NCBI GenBank assembly: GCA_034440635.1
Contig: JAOTON010000385.1
Coordinates: 4,245,001 to 4,309,000, forward strand
Reading direction: 5' to 3'
Length of the DNA: 64,000 nucleotides
Source: Lepas anatifera
Taxonomy: Eukaryota > Arthropoda > Thecostraca > Lepadidae
The position numbers and the translations under genes are program-made. Under the pieces are notes generated by a model. That model saw nothing but the letters and a program-made list of their open reading frames with translations. It did not search any database and had not been told where the DNA came from. Numbering within the stretch: the first letter of the stretch is position 1; each line of letters starts with the position of its first letter. Of the stretch, positions 1-10,090 are shown one piece after another.

Positions 1-1216
1 AACCCCATCTTGAAGCCAGCAGCTACTTCTACTCCGTGGAATTTGCCGGGTCGGGTCCAACCCTCCCAAACACATGGCTCCCGTATTTGAGCACACGTTG
101 GCCTGCGCTGCGTTCCTGCGCGTTCTCAAATTGCGATGCTGTAGCTCCAGAGCTCGGGGGCAGACGTGACCTTTACCGTGTTTTCGGCGGGCACCGCGGG
201 TAGAGAAAGCACGACCGTGGTCTCACGGCTGGCCACACTCCGCTGGAAGCCTTGACCGTATGCAGCCGGCTCGTCAGGGAGTACTGGCATCCCAGCGGTT
301 GACGTCCGCTGCTGAGGTTTGATCGGCCTACAGTCAGGCCTGTCGTAGTGAGGCAGGAGCAGCGCTGGGCGGTGAGGTTATACGAACGGACTACAGTCAG
401 GCCTGACCGAGAGTGAGGCAGGAGCAGCAGTCGGTGATGAAGTGAAGAACCCTATCGACAGGCCAGTCCAGCCTTGGCAGTGATCCACGTGACTGTGGTT
501 GATTCAGATGGAGATGTAATGAGATTGAGGGGCGTCCAACATTGTAGCTGGTGCATCCTCTCTCCTTTATTGTAGAACAAAATCCGATCTTTGGTGAGTA
601 CAAAATCAGTGCTTAGCATTGGAGTGGTTCCTTGAGCTAATACTGCGCTTGGTTTTAATTTCTATGCTCCTCTTTGATTTTAGAATAGAGTTGTAAATGC
701 TTTAATTGACAGAAGTTAATTGGTATGTTGAGAAACACTAAGAGAATGCCGAACTCAGGGATACACCAATCTCGACTGCAGTGCAGGTAAAGGCGTAAAA
801 GTGTGAAACGTTTAGGGGTGATTTACGAGAGCCACCGTTAAAAATTTTGAGTGGGGGATATGGCATTCAAAATATGTCCATCAAATTGAAGATGTTTGCC
901 AGGACTGTTCGACGTCTAGGGACGCTTTTTTGATTTAGGGGTGCTTGCGCACCACAAAAGTACACAATTTTACATTTTATATATATGTAAGCTAAATCTG
1001 TCCATGGAAACATAGTCTCAAGAGAAGTGGTTTTTCGACAGGGGTGTGAATTCATTTAAATGATTTAGTGTGCTCCAATTTACAACAATGTCAATAGCAA
1101 AATTTAAACGTTAAAGTACAAAAGAAAGTGATTTTTAATCTTCACACAAGGCTTCTGAACTTTATGAATTCGATTTAAAAACCTTAGAATGAAACGCATG
1201 AAAATGTAAGGGATGT
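1..1216. other. non-coding flank, no gene seen
   Basis: No exon or RNA gene could be supported here. The only structure seen is a short tandem duplication of about 63 bp at 328-431, where a unit beginning CTACAGTCAGGCCTG occurs twice. The rest is AT-rich spacer up to the TTAA-flanked element. Confidence 0.5.
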
Positions 1217-1220
1217 TTAA

Positions 1221-2413
1221 CCCTTGCCCCGGTGGCGGGTACGAGCCACCTTCGCCCTGGTGGGGGGCTAAAAAAGACCCCCACGATCTCAAAAACTAAG
1301 AGAGCTAGAAAAAAGCGCAAAACGGCAATCGAAAGCTCTTCGAAAATGATATCGAAAATACTTCGGTCATTTCTCTTGTCAGGTCAATATCAAGGTCACC
1401 AGAGGTCAAAATAGGTCAAAATCGCTAATATGAGGTGTACTAAGAAAACCTCATATATCTCAGAAACTATGATCGCTAGAAACATTTTTCTAACACCATT
1501 CGAAAGCTCTTGAGACGCGCTTTCATTACAGTGGCATTCATTTTCGTGTCAGGTCAAAGCCTAGGGAGCTACAGGTCACTAAATATTGGGCATATTCTTG
1601 GGAATGTCCATAGCCACCCATGCATAAGGGCGTTTACTTTTTCGCTAATAGCTTCCAAACCAAACAAGATACAGCCATAGTTTATGCACCATTGCAATCC
1701 TCCCGTCAATACGAATCGAAAGATATATGATATTGCTATGCCAGGTCAAATTTAAGAATTTGACCTGACCCAGGTCAACAGTTTGACCCAACCTGACCTG
1801 GTACAGTCATGATGTATATCATTTGACTTCCAGTGACTATACAAACACTTCGGTGACAAAATAAAAGCTCTATCTTATTTTATTCAAAATTTATAGAGAA
1901 AAATACCAAAAAATGCTTATTTGACCTAAGGTGACCTTTTAAAGGTTACAAGTCAAAAATTTTGCCATCAGCTTCAGAAATGAGCTAAGAGCAAGTCGCA
2001 ACCGACGTTTGAAGTTGATTCAATCCATACTTACTGAGAAAAGCTCATTTCGTGATTTTCCCCATGTATTGACAATGGGGAGGTCATGCTCTGCACATGA
2101 CCTTAGGTCACCAATATCAAAAATCCCGGAACAAATGTTGTAGCTCCTGGTGGGCCCAATATGTGGTAGGAGTTTCAACTTGATTGATTAACCCTTCTTT
2201 TAGTTATGCGGTCCTAAGTATTTTTTGAGGTGAGGTCACTTCACCTGGCCTGGTGACCTGACCTGATATGACCTTGAGCCAAAATTTTCAGGAAAGATGT
2301 AAAAATGATGGAGGAACAGCTAGACAAAGTTTGGCGGCGCTGCGCGCCGCCGTTTTTTGGTCATTTTGGAAAAACCCGAGGGGGGTCTAAAAAGACCCCC
2401 ACCCGGGCGAAGG
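1221..2413. mobile_element. TTAA-flanked non-autonomous DNA element rich in AGGTCA hexamers
   Basis: The element is bounded by TTAA at 1217-1220 and again at 2414-2417. Its ends are inverted and GC-rich: the left begins CCCTTGCCCCGG and the right reads as CCTTCGCCCGG on the other strand. The interior is AT-rich and repeatedly carries AGGTCA or TGACCT, with a cluster at about 1380-1421 and more at 1740-1800 and 2230-2275. There is no transposase. TTAA duplication is the hallmark of piggyBac-type transposition, so this is probably a piggyBac-mobilised MITE. It shares its layout with the elements at 18849, 30246, 32387, 40695 and 56057. Confidence 0.75.
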
Positions 2414-2477
2414 TTAATACTATCTCGATATTATATTTCGGCTGCCCGTGCACCCACAAGGATGTGCAAATGCCGTC

Positions 2478-2690
2478 TCGGTAGCTCATTGCTAGAGCGT
2501 CGGGCTCCGGTCCGCTGCTCGAAACATGCAGTGGCAGTGCATGTCCAGGCTTGGGATCAGTTTCCCTGAGACGCTCCGGCGCTCTATAGTTGACCCGACG
2601 TAGGCCGGCTAGCAACTGACTGGTGAGAGGGTGAACTGAGCTGGGCAGCAGTCCCTGTGCTTTTTGAGACGTTAAACTTTGGCTTCTAAA
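2478..2690 (+). repeat. possible tRNA-derived SINE-like repeat
   Basis: A tRNA-like head (GGTAGCTCATTGCTAGAGC, resembling a pol III A box) is followed about 40 bp later by a degenerate B-box-like stretch, then an unrelated body. It cannot be a working tRNA gene because no full cloverleaf can be drawn. A true SINE is an inference from the A-box-like start only. Confidence 0.3.
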
Positions 2691-2696
2691 TTAACC

Positions 2697-2840
2697 CTTA
2701 ATTGTGGGAGTTGCTCTTTCGGGTGGTGGGGTCGGGGTCTCGGTGACAAGTCCTTTGATGACTTACGTAAGACTCCGACTCCAACAGCCGAATTGGGATT
2801 AACTTGGACAAAACCTATAATTTTTGTTTAAAAATTTACA
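2697..2840 (+). repeat. interspersed repeat, copy 1 (second copy at 31856-31985)
   Basis: A block starting GTGGGAGTTGCTC and containing GGGTGGTGGGGTCGGGGTCTC and an ACTCCGACTCC motif recurs in the same orientation at 31856-31985. The two copies are clearly homologous but diverged. The repeat directly follows the SINE-like stretch and may be its tail or a separate element. Confidence 0.55.
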
Positions 2841-4014
2841 CCCCTGTTTGTCGATGTAAATATTGTGGTGAGGGCATCAGGATGATATACAGTGTAGCAG
2901 AGACAATTGCCAAGGATAGAAAATATAAAATACGGGGAGTGTCCATTATGCGCCACGTTGCTAATTGCGCCAACTCGATTATGGAAGGGAGACCGGGGTA
3001 AAACGAACTTTGGGGCAAAACGGATTTTAGCTATTTCGGTATGTTACTGGCGTTTCCATCTAGATTTTAGGAGATGAACTACTGCTTTAGACAAAGGACG
3101 TCAGAATATAGCTTGTATATCGTCAGATAGCGGCATAATTTCGACGTGGTGGGGGGCTTGAGAGAATTTTGCTGTATGTATTGCGATATTTACAAGTTTT
3201 AAATCTTCGTTTTTCGAGTGACAACCTGAGTTGAGTTCTGCTGGTGATATGTCTTATAACTGGCTGTGTAGGCTTAGGGTACGGGTAATTTCAAATCTCG
3301 AACCCTGCTATTTTTCCGACGTGTAAAAACTTGAATCAGAGTAGCTGTGGTTCAAAACGGAAGGGTCAAAATGGACTAATGGTGTAAAATGGTCTGATGG
3401 TCCGGTTTACTCCAATCACTCAGGATAATGTGCTGTGTAGTTTGTTATTGTGGTAAGGTCAAACAAGTAGCGAGAAAACAAGGCAGGGGCAGTTACAGGT
3501 TGGGGGCAGTCTTGTGCCAAAATAAAAGCAGGTTCAAATTTTCACTGAGTTAATAAATGTTGACGCCTTAGCAAAACTATGATGTTTTTCGCCATATTAC
3601 CCAGACTGCCAGGGATGTAGATTTATATATATTTGGGGTGCCCGGGCAAAGTCCAATGACAGCAGGTCATACTGTCCGTTTTGCCCCTTCCTGAAAACCT
3701 TTTTGCCCCAGGGTTGGGGCAAAATGGAAAAAAAACATTAGCTTATATATTTTACTGCCATGTTTTTCCAAATTTATTTTTCAAGTTGATACTCTAACAT
3801 TAGAGACACAATTCGTTAGGCTATGTCAGGGTGTAGAGCTCAAAATTTTCGGCCCACTATTGAGCTGCTATGTTAGAAAAACACTTAGGGTGTCCGTTTT
3901 GCCCTGGTTTCTCCTACATTACCTCGAGTATGTACGAATACCTACATTAGTATCTATCAGGACCACTGATGTAATTTTTTATTCACAATTTCAATAGTCC
4001 GTATGCCAAAAAGG
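2841..4014. other. non-coding, no gene seen
   Basis: AT-rich sequence with only short chance reading frames. No splice-flanked conserved exon, RNA gene or clear repeat was recognised. Confidence 0.5.
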
Positions 4015-4472
4015 CTCAACGCGGAGACGGCGACTGTCAAGATCAAACTAATTCAGTAAATACATTTTCACTTCAACTTAAGCTGACGTGAATTTTCTCA
4101 GATAAGTATCTAAAACAGTTGCTTTAAACCTCAGTGCTCCTGAAATATCTGAACTACGCCATGGCAAGCCATTTGTATTCCTACCACATTAATCTAAAAT
4201 CGATCGTGTTCGAAAAACAAAAAAGACCTTAAGAATGTCTTCCTCTTTGGGAGCAACTTTTTTCAAATGTGGAAATATTTCGGAATGGGGCACTGAGGAG
4301 CATAATTGTGCGTAGAGAATTTAGTAGGTATACAAATGGCTTGCCGTAGTGTAGTTAGTATATTTCAGGGGCACTCTGGTTTAAAGCGACTTTCTTAGAT
4401 AAGCAGACGTGAAGAATTGATTTACTGAACTAGTTTGATATTGGCAGTCGCCGTCTACGCGCTGAAGGTTAT
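4015..4472. repeat. foldback (long inverted repeat)
   Basis: Arms of about 150-170 bp (4015-4185 and 4323-4472) are imperfect reverse complements. Matching landmarks include AGACGGCGACTG against CAGTCGCCGTCT, and GGCAAGCCATTTGTAT against its complement near 4330. The loop is about 137 bp. It looks like a foldback-type or MITE remnant. No target duplication was identified. Confidence 0.65.
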
Positions 4473-4955
4473 CTTTTTTTTGCTCTCCGACATATTTTGG
4501 GGTCCCTTTCGTTTTCCCCCTGCCTACGTCCCTGGTAGGGATAGAGCAGGCTGCGTCCTATTTAGGGAATTAATGTGTCTGAACTTCGTGCATTTGGCTA
4601 ATATATTTTTGTGTGTCTCATTGTATGATGGTTTCGGAATTTTTCAATTGAAAATGAAATGGGTTTGCCTACTTTGAATTGCATGCGTCAATAAAGACAC
4701 TCAATTGATGCAAATCTTATTCCGTGAAACTGGCGGAGGCAAGACCGACTGTCTGACTCCGAATATTGATGTGACAGCCATTGCAACGTTGTGCTTTAAA
4801 TTTGGAGATGGAACTAGGATCTTGTCTTTTTGTTCTGTCATAGTAACAAAAAACCAGCAGTGGCAGAACTCAGTTCTCACAACGGAGGAGCAACTGACAG
4901 CTTGCAGAAAACAATTTTTCTGCACTCTTCTGGCTCTGCGTATGTAGCCGTTTAA

Positions 4956-5040
4956 CCCTATTTCCGTCAGGCTCCCGGCTACCCCTTTTCCGGCAGGGGG
5001 GGCAATATCGGCCCCCTAAGATCTCGTAATCTAACCGGCC
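4956..5040 (+). mobile_element. end fragment of a TTAA-type element
   Basis: A TTAA at 4952-4955 is followed by a GC-rich terminus resembling the other TTAA elements: CCCTATTTCCG, then a run of G, then GGCCCCCTAAGATCTCG. No opposite end was found, so this is a one-ended remnant or a diverged copy. Confidence 0.4.
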
Positions 5041-7014
5041 AATTTTGAAAATTCAAGTGCCTAGATTCCTCTGCTGCTAAACTTTATTTTGAAAAAGAAA
5101 TTTCATTTTTATTTTTAGGAGAAGGTCGTGCAAAATATACATTTTTGTGTATTTTTAGATTTTCCATAACCTTGTCTCTGTTGTACGATTTTCACAAAAC
5201 TAGTTCAGATTTACAAATAATTGACCCAAAATTTTTATACTCGAGTTACGCAAAATTCGAAATTCATGGCAGTTCAGGACCAGGACTATGAGGGGAAATA
5301 TATACAACCTAAAAGTTTTTGTTACGCGGATTGAAGCCGTCATATACTGCTTGGCATCTTTGACACATAAATAAATGAGAAAAAAGTGAAAACTCATCAG
5401 GGGCGGATGCAGTAATGTAAAACAGTGGGGTAAAATACTACCACAATATGGAATGGTATGCTGGTATATTAGTCCCTCGACTAGTTGAATTTAATTTCTG
5501 ATAATTTTTACCCTCCTGGCAGCTCGGGAAAGGGGGTGACATGGGCGGATCAGGACTCGTCGTGGGGGGGGGGGTGATTGGAAACACATTTTATATACAA
5601 CGATATTGAGTCGCGGCGGTGATACTGGCTGGGAATATACATTTTGAAAATGTGTAGTGACTGGACACGCCTCTGGTAATCTGAATTGGGTTATAACTAT
5701 TTTGAATTTTCTATACCCAATTGTATTCGCCTGACACGGCTGTAAGCAGTCTTCTACTTACTAACGTTTAGTCCTTCTTGATAACATTCCCCCATTTTGA
5801 ACTGCTGTAACCGCCCTGATGAATACAATAGTGACAATTGTGATGACTATCATCTCACATAAAAATGATATAATAAAGCCATATAACTGGTATCGGATCA
5901 GCGAGACGGCTTCCTTTACAAAAACCCATCGCATACGATAATACTTGGTTTGTGGATAGAACCTCCCCAAAACCCAGCCATAGCTCCGCCCTGGTAAATA
6001 TATAATCTTGAAATTTCGAAAACCTGCCTGTACTAGTTTTAGGAAAAGTCGGAAGTTTAAGTTCTTCGCAAGCCTTTTCGGGATATTCTTGAAAACCTGA
6101 AGGGGGGTTGCCCCTGCCGAAATGGTTAAGACAGGGAACCACAAGTTCAATATACGAATGCCCAAACAGACATAATAAGAACCCATATATCTGACCACAA
6201 CACCAGCACGCCCCCCGTGTAGGTAATCTTCACAACTGATGGAGCCTCCTATTATATGACCCACCTCAGTTCCTGCTGGGGAAGAGACATCGAACTTTCC
6301 TGTAATGATACTGAACCTGTAATAAACTCCCGGATCTCACATCTGGTTCAGCTGTGAGCTTTGTGGGCATCCAAACGTGCGCTCCTGACTGGAATATAAA
6401 TAGATTCTCACAGGGCGTCGCGTCGTCAATATCGGATACCGATCATCTACAGCACTCGTGATGGCACAAATGTGTCACTTATGCTGGCTTGGTCTAACTA
6501 CCCAGTCAACTTTTACTATGTCGCAAGATCGTGGCATCGCTTCCGCTCGTCAGTAACCCATTCATGGGTCCTGTGCAATATCAATGTTATAGAGTTAGAT
6601 AAAAAGAAATTATCTGACTTAGTTACCAAAACTCAGCTGCTGATTCTGCAGTTTCTCTAGTTTAGAGACTCTTCGGTGTTCGAATCAGCTGCCAGCTGCT
6701 CCCAGAAACAATTAACGTCACTGCACCCGCTGCATCAAGCTTATTATTCTTATCAGGCCCAGTGACGCTCTCAGCCCATGGTGCACAGATTCGGAAAACC
6801 CACTGAAGCCTCGTTCACAGCATTTCTGCAGGAAAGTTGGAGTTGCACGGCCCGCTCGCGCATTAATCAGCTGATCAATGACGTCACTGTCCAAAATGTG
6901 TATTCACATGCCCAATTATAAGCAATCGGAATCACTTGAAATAATTTTTATGAAGTCTTGCTGAGCACATCCACTTTATGCCATCTAAAACTCCAGAATC
7001 ATGATTGTGTCAAG
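5041..7014. other. non-coding, no gene seen
   Basis: The longest open frame is on the minus strand (5761-6264, 167 codons). It has no recognisable domain and overlaps another open frame of similar quality, so it is not called as a gene. Confidence 0.45.
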
Positions 7015-7067
7015 CATAGAGATCAACTATTACTATTATTATATAGTAGTAATAGTTAATCTCTATG
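7015..7067. repeat. short palindrome / hairpin
   Basis: A 53-bp near-perfect palindrome runs from CATAGAGATCAACTATTACT to its complement AGTAATAGTTAATCTCTATG, with an AT-rich centre. It could be the core of a small foldback element. Confidence 0.7.
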
Positions 7068-7194
7068 GTGACAAGTTTATGAAAAGCTTCACGTGCATTT
7101 GTTTTACTATTTTAGACCACTGAATGTGCACAGCTCGCATAAGTTAATCACAGTCAGTTCAGAGAGGTGAACTCCAAATATGCTCCGATGATCC

Positions 7195-7335
7195 GAAGGG
7201 ATTGGATTGTTGTTGCGAGGCGATTGATATGCATATTGACTATGCTAGTGACCTTGACCTGACCTGAGGTCATGTCATTTGCGTTTGACCTGGCATAGTA
7301 ATATTATACATCATTCGATTTGCCGTGACGAGAGA
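7195..7335. repeat. AGGTCA-rich repeat remnant (homologous to 57465-57605)
   Basis: This block shares order and wording with the interior of the TTAA element at 57465-57605. The shared landmarks are a GATTGATATGCA motif, a dense run of TGACCT/AGGTCA, and CATCATTCGATTTG followed by an ACGAGAGAAA-like tail. It is best read as a fragment of the same element family. Confidence 0.55.
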
Positions 7336-7489
7336 AAGCAAATGGTGCCTACAACATGGCTCTAACTCAACTTTGTCAGACGCTAGAGCCCGAAAATACT
7401 TCTCTAACATGTCACCTTCTTTGACCTGTCCTGCATGTTCTTTGACCTTCTTTGAGTTCCTGCATGTTCCTGCATCGGACTTTCCTCGC

Positions 7490-7516
7490 CTGACGACGGT
7501 CAAGAACCGAAACGTT
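7490..7516 (+). ncRNA. hammerhead-like core motif (weak)
   Basis: The order is CTGACGA, one extra base, GGT, a five-base loop, ACC, GAA, the palindromic tetramer ACGT, then T. This follows hammerhead core order (position 7 of CUGANGA is variable) with a minimal stem III. No convincing stem I was found, so it is probably a decayed retroelement end. It lies about 40 bp left of the TTAA element end at 7561. Confidence 0.25.
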
Positions 7517-7560
7517 CCGTTTACCTCATCCCACGCGTTTTTTCTTTATCTTTACCTTAA

Positions 7561-7812
7561 CACGCGCATTGACGGGGGCGGGTACCCGCCCCCTCGGGTT
7601 TTTCGGAGACAGCATAAAAACGGCGGCGCGTAGCGCCACCGTACTTAGCATACCTTTCTCTCATCATTTTTACAACTTCTGTGAAAATTTTAAGGTTAGG
7701 TCATCTTAGGTCAGGTCACCAGTACAGGTCAAGTGACCTGACTTAAAAAAGTTTAAGATAGCATAAGTCGGAGCAGGAAGAACTTATCCGATTGAAACCC
7801 ATATAACATAAT
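7561..7812 (+). mobile_element. 5' part of a TTAA element (family of 32387-33228)
   Basis: A TTAA at 7557-7560 is followed by CACGCGCATTGACGGGGG. The next 250 bp, including the GGCGGCGCGTAGCGCC hairpin-like block, align closely with 32387-32645. Homology stops at about 7812 and no right end follows, so the copy is truncated. Confidence 0.7.
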
Positions 7813-7899
7813 CAGGGGTGTAATTTTCTATCTCTTTTGGGGGTGCCCGAGCACCCCCAATCCTAAGTCGAGCACCCCCAATCATGTGCTGAGCACTCC

Positions 7900-8491
7900 C
7901 AATACATTTGCCGCCCCTAGCTTATCACCGCTACCCTGAAGAGTGTCACCCTATCTCATCACTGCCACCCTGATTCGTGCCGCCTCTGTCAAATTTTTCC
8001 CGTCTCGGGTTCATTACTTCCACTTTGATTGGTTCCACCTCTACTCCCTGATTTATGACGCCACATCACTGCCGCCACCGCCTGATCACTGTCGCCAACA
8101 CTTAATAACTACCACCCCCCCTCCAGATGATTACTGCCGCCCTTTGTTCATCACTGCTCAGCTGGCTGATCACTGACACCTCTGGTTTATCACTGCCGCA
8201 TTGATTCATGCCGCCCCTGGCTAAACACCCCGGTTTATTTCAACACCCATAGACTTGCCCCTCCTGGTTAGTCACTGCCGCCCACCGAATCATCATTGCC
8301 GCCCCCGGCTGATCACTGCCGCTCCTCGTTCACCACTGCCACCCCTGGCTGATCCTGCCGCCCCTGGCTGATCATGCCGCCCCTGACTGATAACTGCCGC
8401 CCTTGACTGTAACTGTCGCCCTGGCGTGACTCACCCTGGCGGATAACTGCCGCCCCTTAGCTGATCACTGCCGCCCCTGGCTGATCACTGC
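7900..8491 (+). repeat. 20-bp satellite, left part
   Basis: Degenerate tandem copies of a unit close to CTGATCACTGCCGCCCCTGG fill this block. The units are best preserved from about 8280 to 8490. The array resumes after the retrotransposon at 13778, so the two parts are one satellite split by the insertion. Confidence 0.85.
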
Positions 8492-8731
8492 TGTGTGAGT
8501 GTGACGCCTGCAGCCGGCTATGCCATTCCGCCGCCGGCAGGGCTGCCGTGTTACCGGTCAGCCAATAGGCGGCCGGGTCGGAGTGTGGCCCGGCCGGGGT
8601 CAAGGTGCGTTCACCCCCGGCCGGTGCGTGTCAGTGTTCGGCCGGCTGGGCCGGGTCTCGGACGTCTGCTTGCAAACTGGTGTTACAGAATACACACTCA
8701 GAAGAGCGTCCACTCTTTGGAGACGCGAACA
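8492..8731 (+). repeat. 5' LTR of the Ty3/gypsy element
   Basis: A 240-bp direct repeat of 13538-13777, starting TGTGTGAGTG and ending GCGAACA. It is GC-rich and lacks an obvious TATA box. The final A of the LTR is also the first base of the gag ATG. Confidence 0.95.
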
Positions 8732-9778
8732 TGGCGCAGCCTGCTGCTATGAAGCCTGACGACGCCGAGCTAAGCCTTCGAGACGAACTCGCTATTCTCC
8801 GCCAGCGTCTGGAACAGAGCCAACCGTTTTCCGCCCCCGCCCCGCCCGCCCTTGAAGCCGCCCCTGCTGCTGTTTTCGTTCCCAGCGTGGACAGGGCCAT
8901 TCCCCCAGGGCGATTAGACCTGAGCCTGGACAGAGGCGATGCCTGGATCACCTGGAAGAAGAGGTGGAATGATTACGTTCTTCTCACCAATCTTCAAAGC
9001 GCCAGTCGTCCCATTCAAATGGCAAAGCTTCATGCCTGTTTGAGTGATGACGCACTCCGTATAGTACGGAACTTCGACATTCCAGATGATCAAAGAACTC
9101 TCGACTCAGTCCTGGAACACCTCCGTATCTACGCCCTCGGGCAAGTTAACGAGGTAATTGAGCGGCGCAACTTCAACATGCGGTGCCAGTTGAAAGGGTG
9201 AATCCTTCGAGGACTTTTTAGTCGCCCTTTGTGAGCTGTCAGCGACCTGCAAGTTCTGCGACAGCTGCAGGGACAGCCACTCCCGAGACCGCATCGTGGT
9301 GGGACTGCGGGACGCAACAGTCATCAAAAAGCTGTGTGCTGTCCCCGATCTCACACTCGCCAGCGCCATTGAGCTCTGCCGCGCTGAGGAGGCTGCCAGC
9401 CGTGACGTCACCGCCATCGTCGGAGAGCACGCTGCAGCCAGCGCCTGCCAAGTGGCGCGCCATCATCAAACACCGCCGTGCTTTCAGAGGGGGAAATCAT
9501 CCAAAGATGACCTGCTTAAACGACCGTGTCGGAACTGTGGCGGAGGCCACCGCACTCCATCAGTTTGCCCAGCCCGTGGAAGGACTTGTCACGGCTGTGG
9601 CAAATCCGGCCATTTTCGATCTGTCTGCCGTAGTGGACAAGAGAAGCCATCAGCCGTCCGAGGTGCCCCACGGAAGAAGCCTGATGTCGGCTCTGGTTCT
9701 TACACCTCAGCCATTGTCGCTTCAATATCGCGTGCTGGCGCCCCAAGGGTTCAACTTACTGTTACCTGTCCGCATTAG
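8731..9778 (+). pseudogene. gag polyprotein of the retrotransposon (frameshifted)
   Basis: Gag builds the virus-like particle and binds element RNA. The first frame starts at the ATG at 8731 and stops at 9199-9201. The same protein clearly continues in a frame shifted by one base, just after a run of G near 9196. The second part carries two zinc knuckles at 9527-9627. The first is non-canonical (C-x2-C-x3-H-x5-C) and the second is the usual C-x2-C-x4-H-x4-C. That pairing is typical of Mag-like elements. A longer frame reading in from the LTR was rejected because it begins inside the LTR. The second frame ends at an in-frame TAG at 9776-9778, directly before the protease. The frame break makes this a pseudogene unless it is a sequencing error or a programmed shift. 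Confidence 0.85.
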
Positions 9779-10090
9779 CCCTCATCAGTGACGGTGTCAG
9801 CTCTCCCTGATAGTGGGGCAGACATCACTGTGGCTGGCGTGAACTTCCTGAAAGAAATCGGAAACAGCATAGACAACATTCTGCCTTCAACTGAGAACCC
9901 TAAAGCTGCAGACGGCAGACGTATCAAATCCTACGGTCTGACGTCAGCAAAGTTCCAGTATGGAGGGGTCACAACATTTGAAACCATCCACGTTCTTCAA
10001 GGAGTCTCTGGACTTCTCTTGTCGTGGAAGGTCGCTCGCGACTTGTGCATTCTTTCCGCGCAACTACCCTGCTCAGATCCATGCATCTGA
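9779..10090 (+). pseudogene. aspartic protease domain of the retrotransposon
   Basis: The motif Leu-Pro-Asp-Ser-Gly-Ala-Asp at about 9803-9823 is the retroviral-type aspartic protease active site (D-S/T-G). The domain cleaves the Gag-Pol polyprotein. It is in the same frame as the end of gag, separated only by the TAG at 9776-9778. About 80 codons later the frame is lost near 10046: homology continues in the next frame, consistent with a one-base change in a run of T. The tail of this frame up to 10090 is therefore out of register. Confidence 0.8.

Noticed and set aside
2478..2690. Functional tRNA gene
   Set aside because: Only an A-box-like start is present. No acceptor, anticodon or T arms can be paired.
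5761..6264. 167-codon minus-strand frame with hydrophobic segments
   Set aside because: No recognisable family, an overlapping open frame in another phase, and no splice or promoter context. Length alone is not enough.
8605..8730. Extended gag start inside the LTR
   Set aside because: The extra codons are LTR sequence also present in the 3' LTR frame (13651 on), so they are not specific to gag. The ATG at 8731 is the better start.
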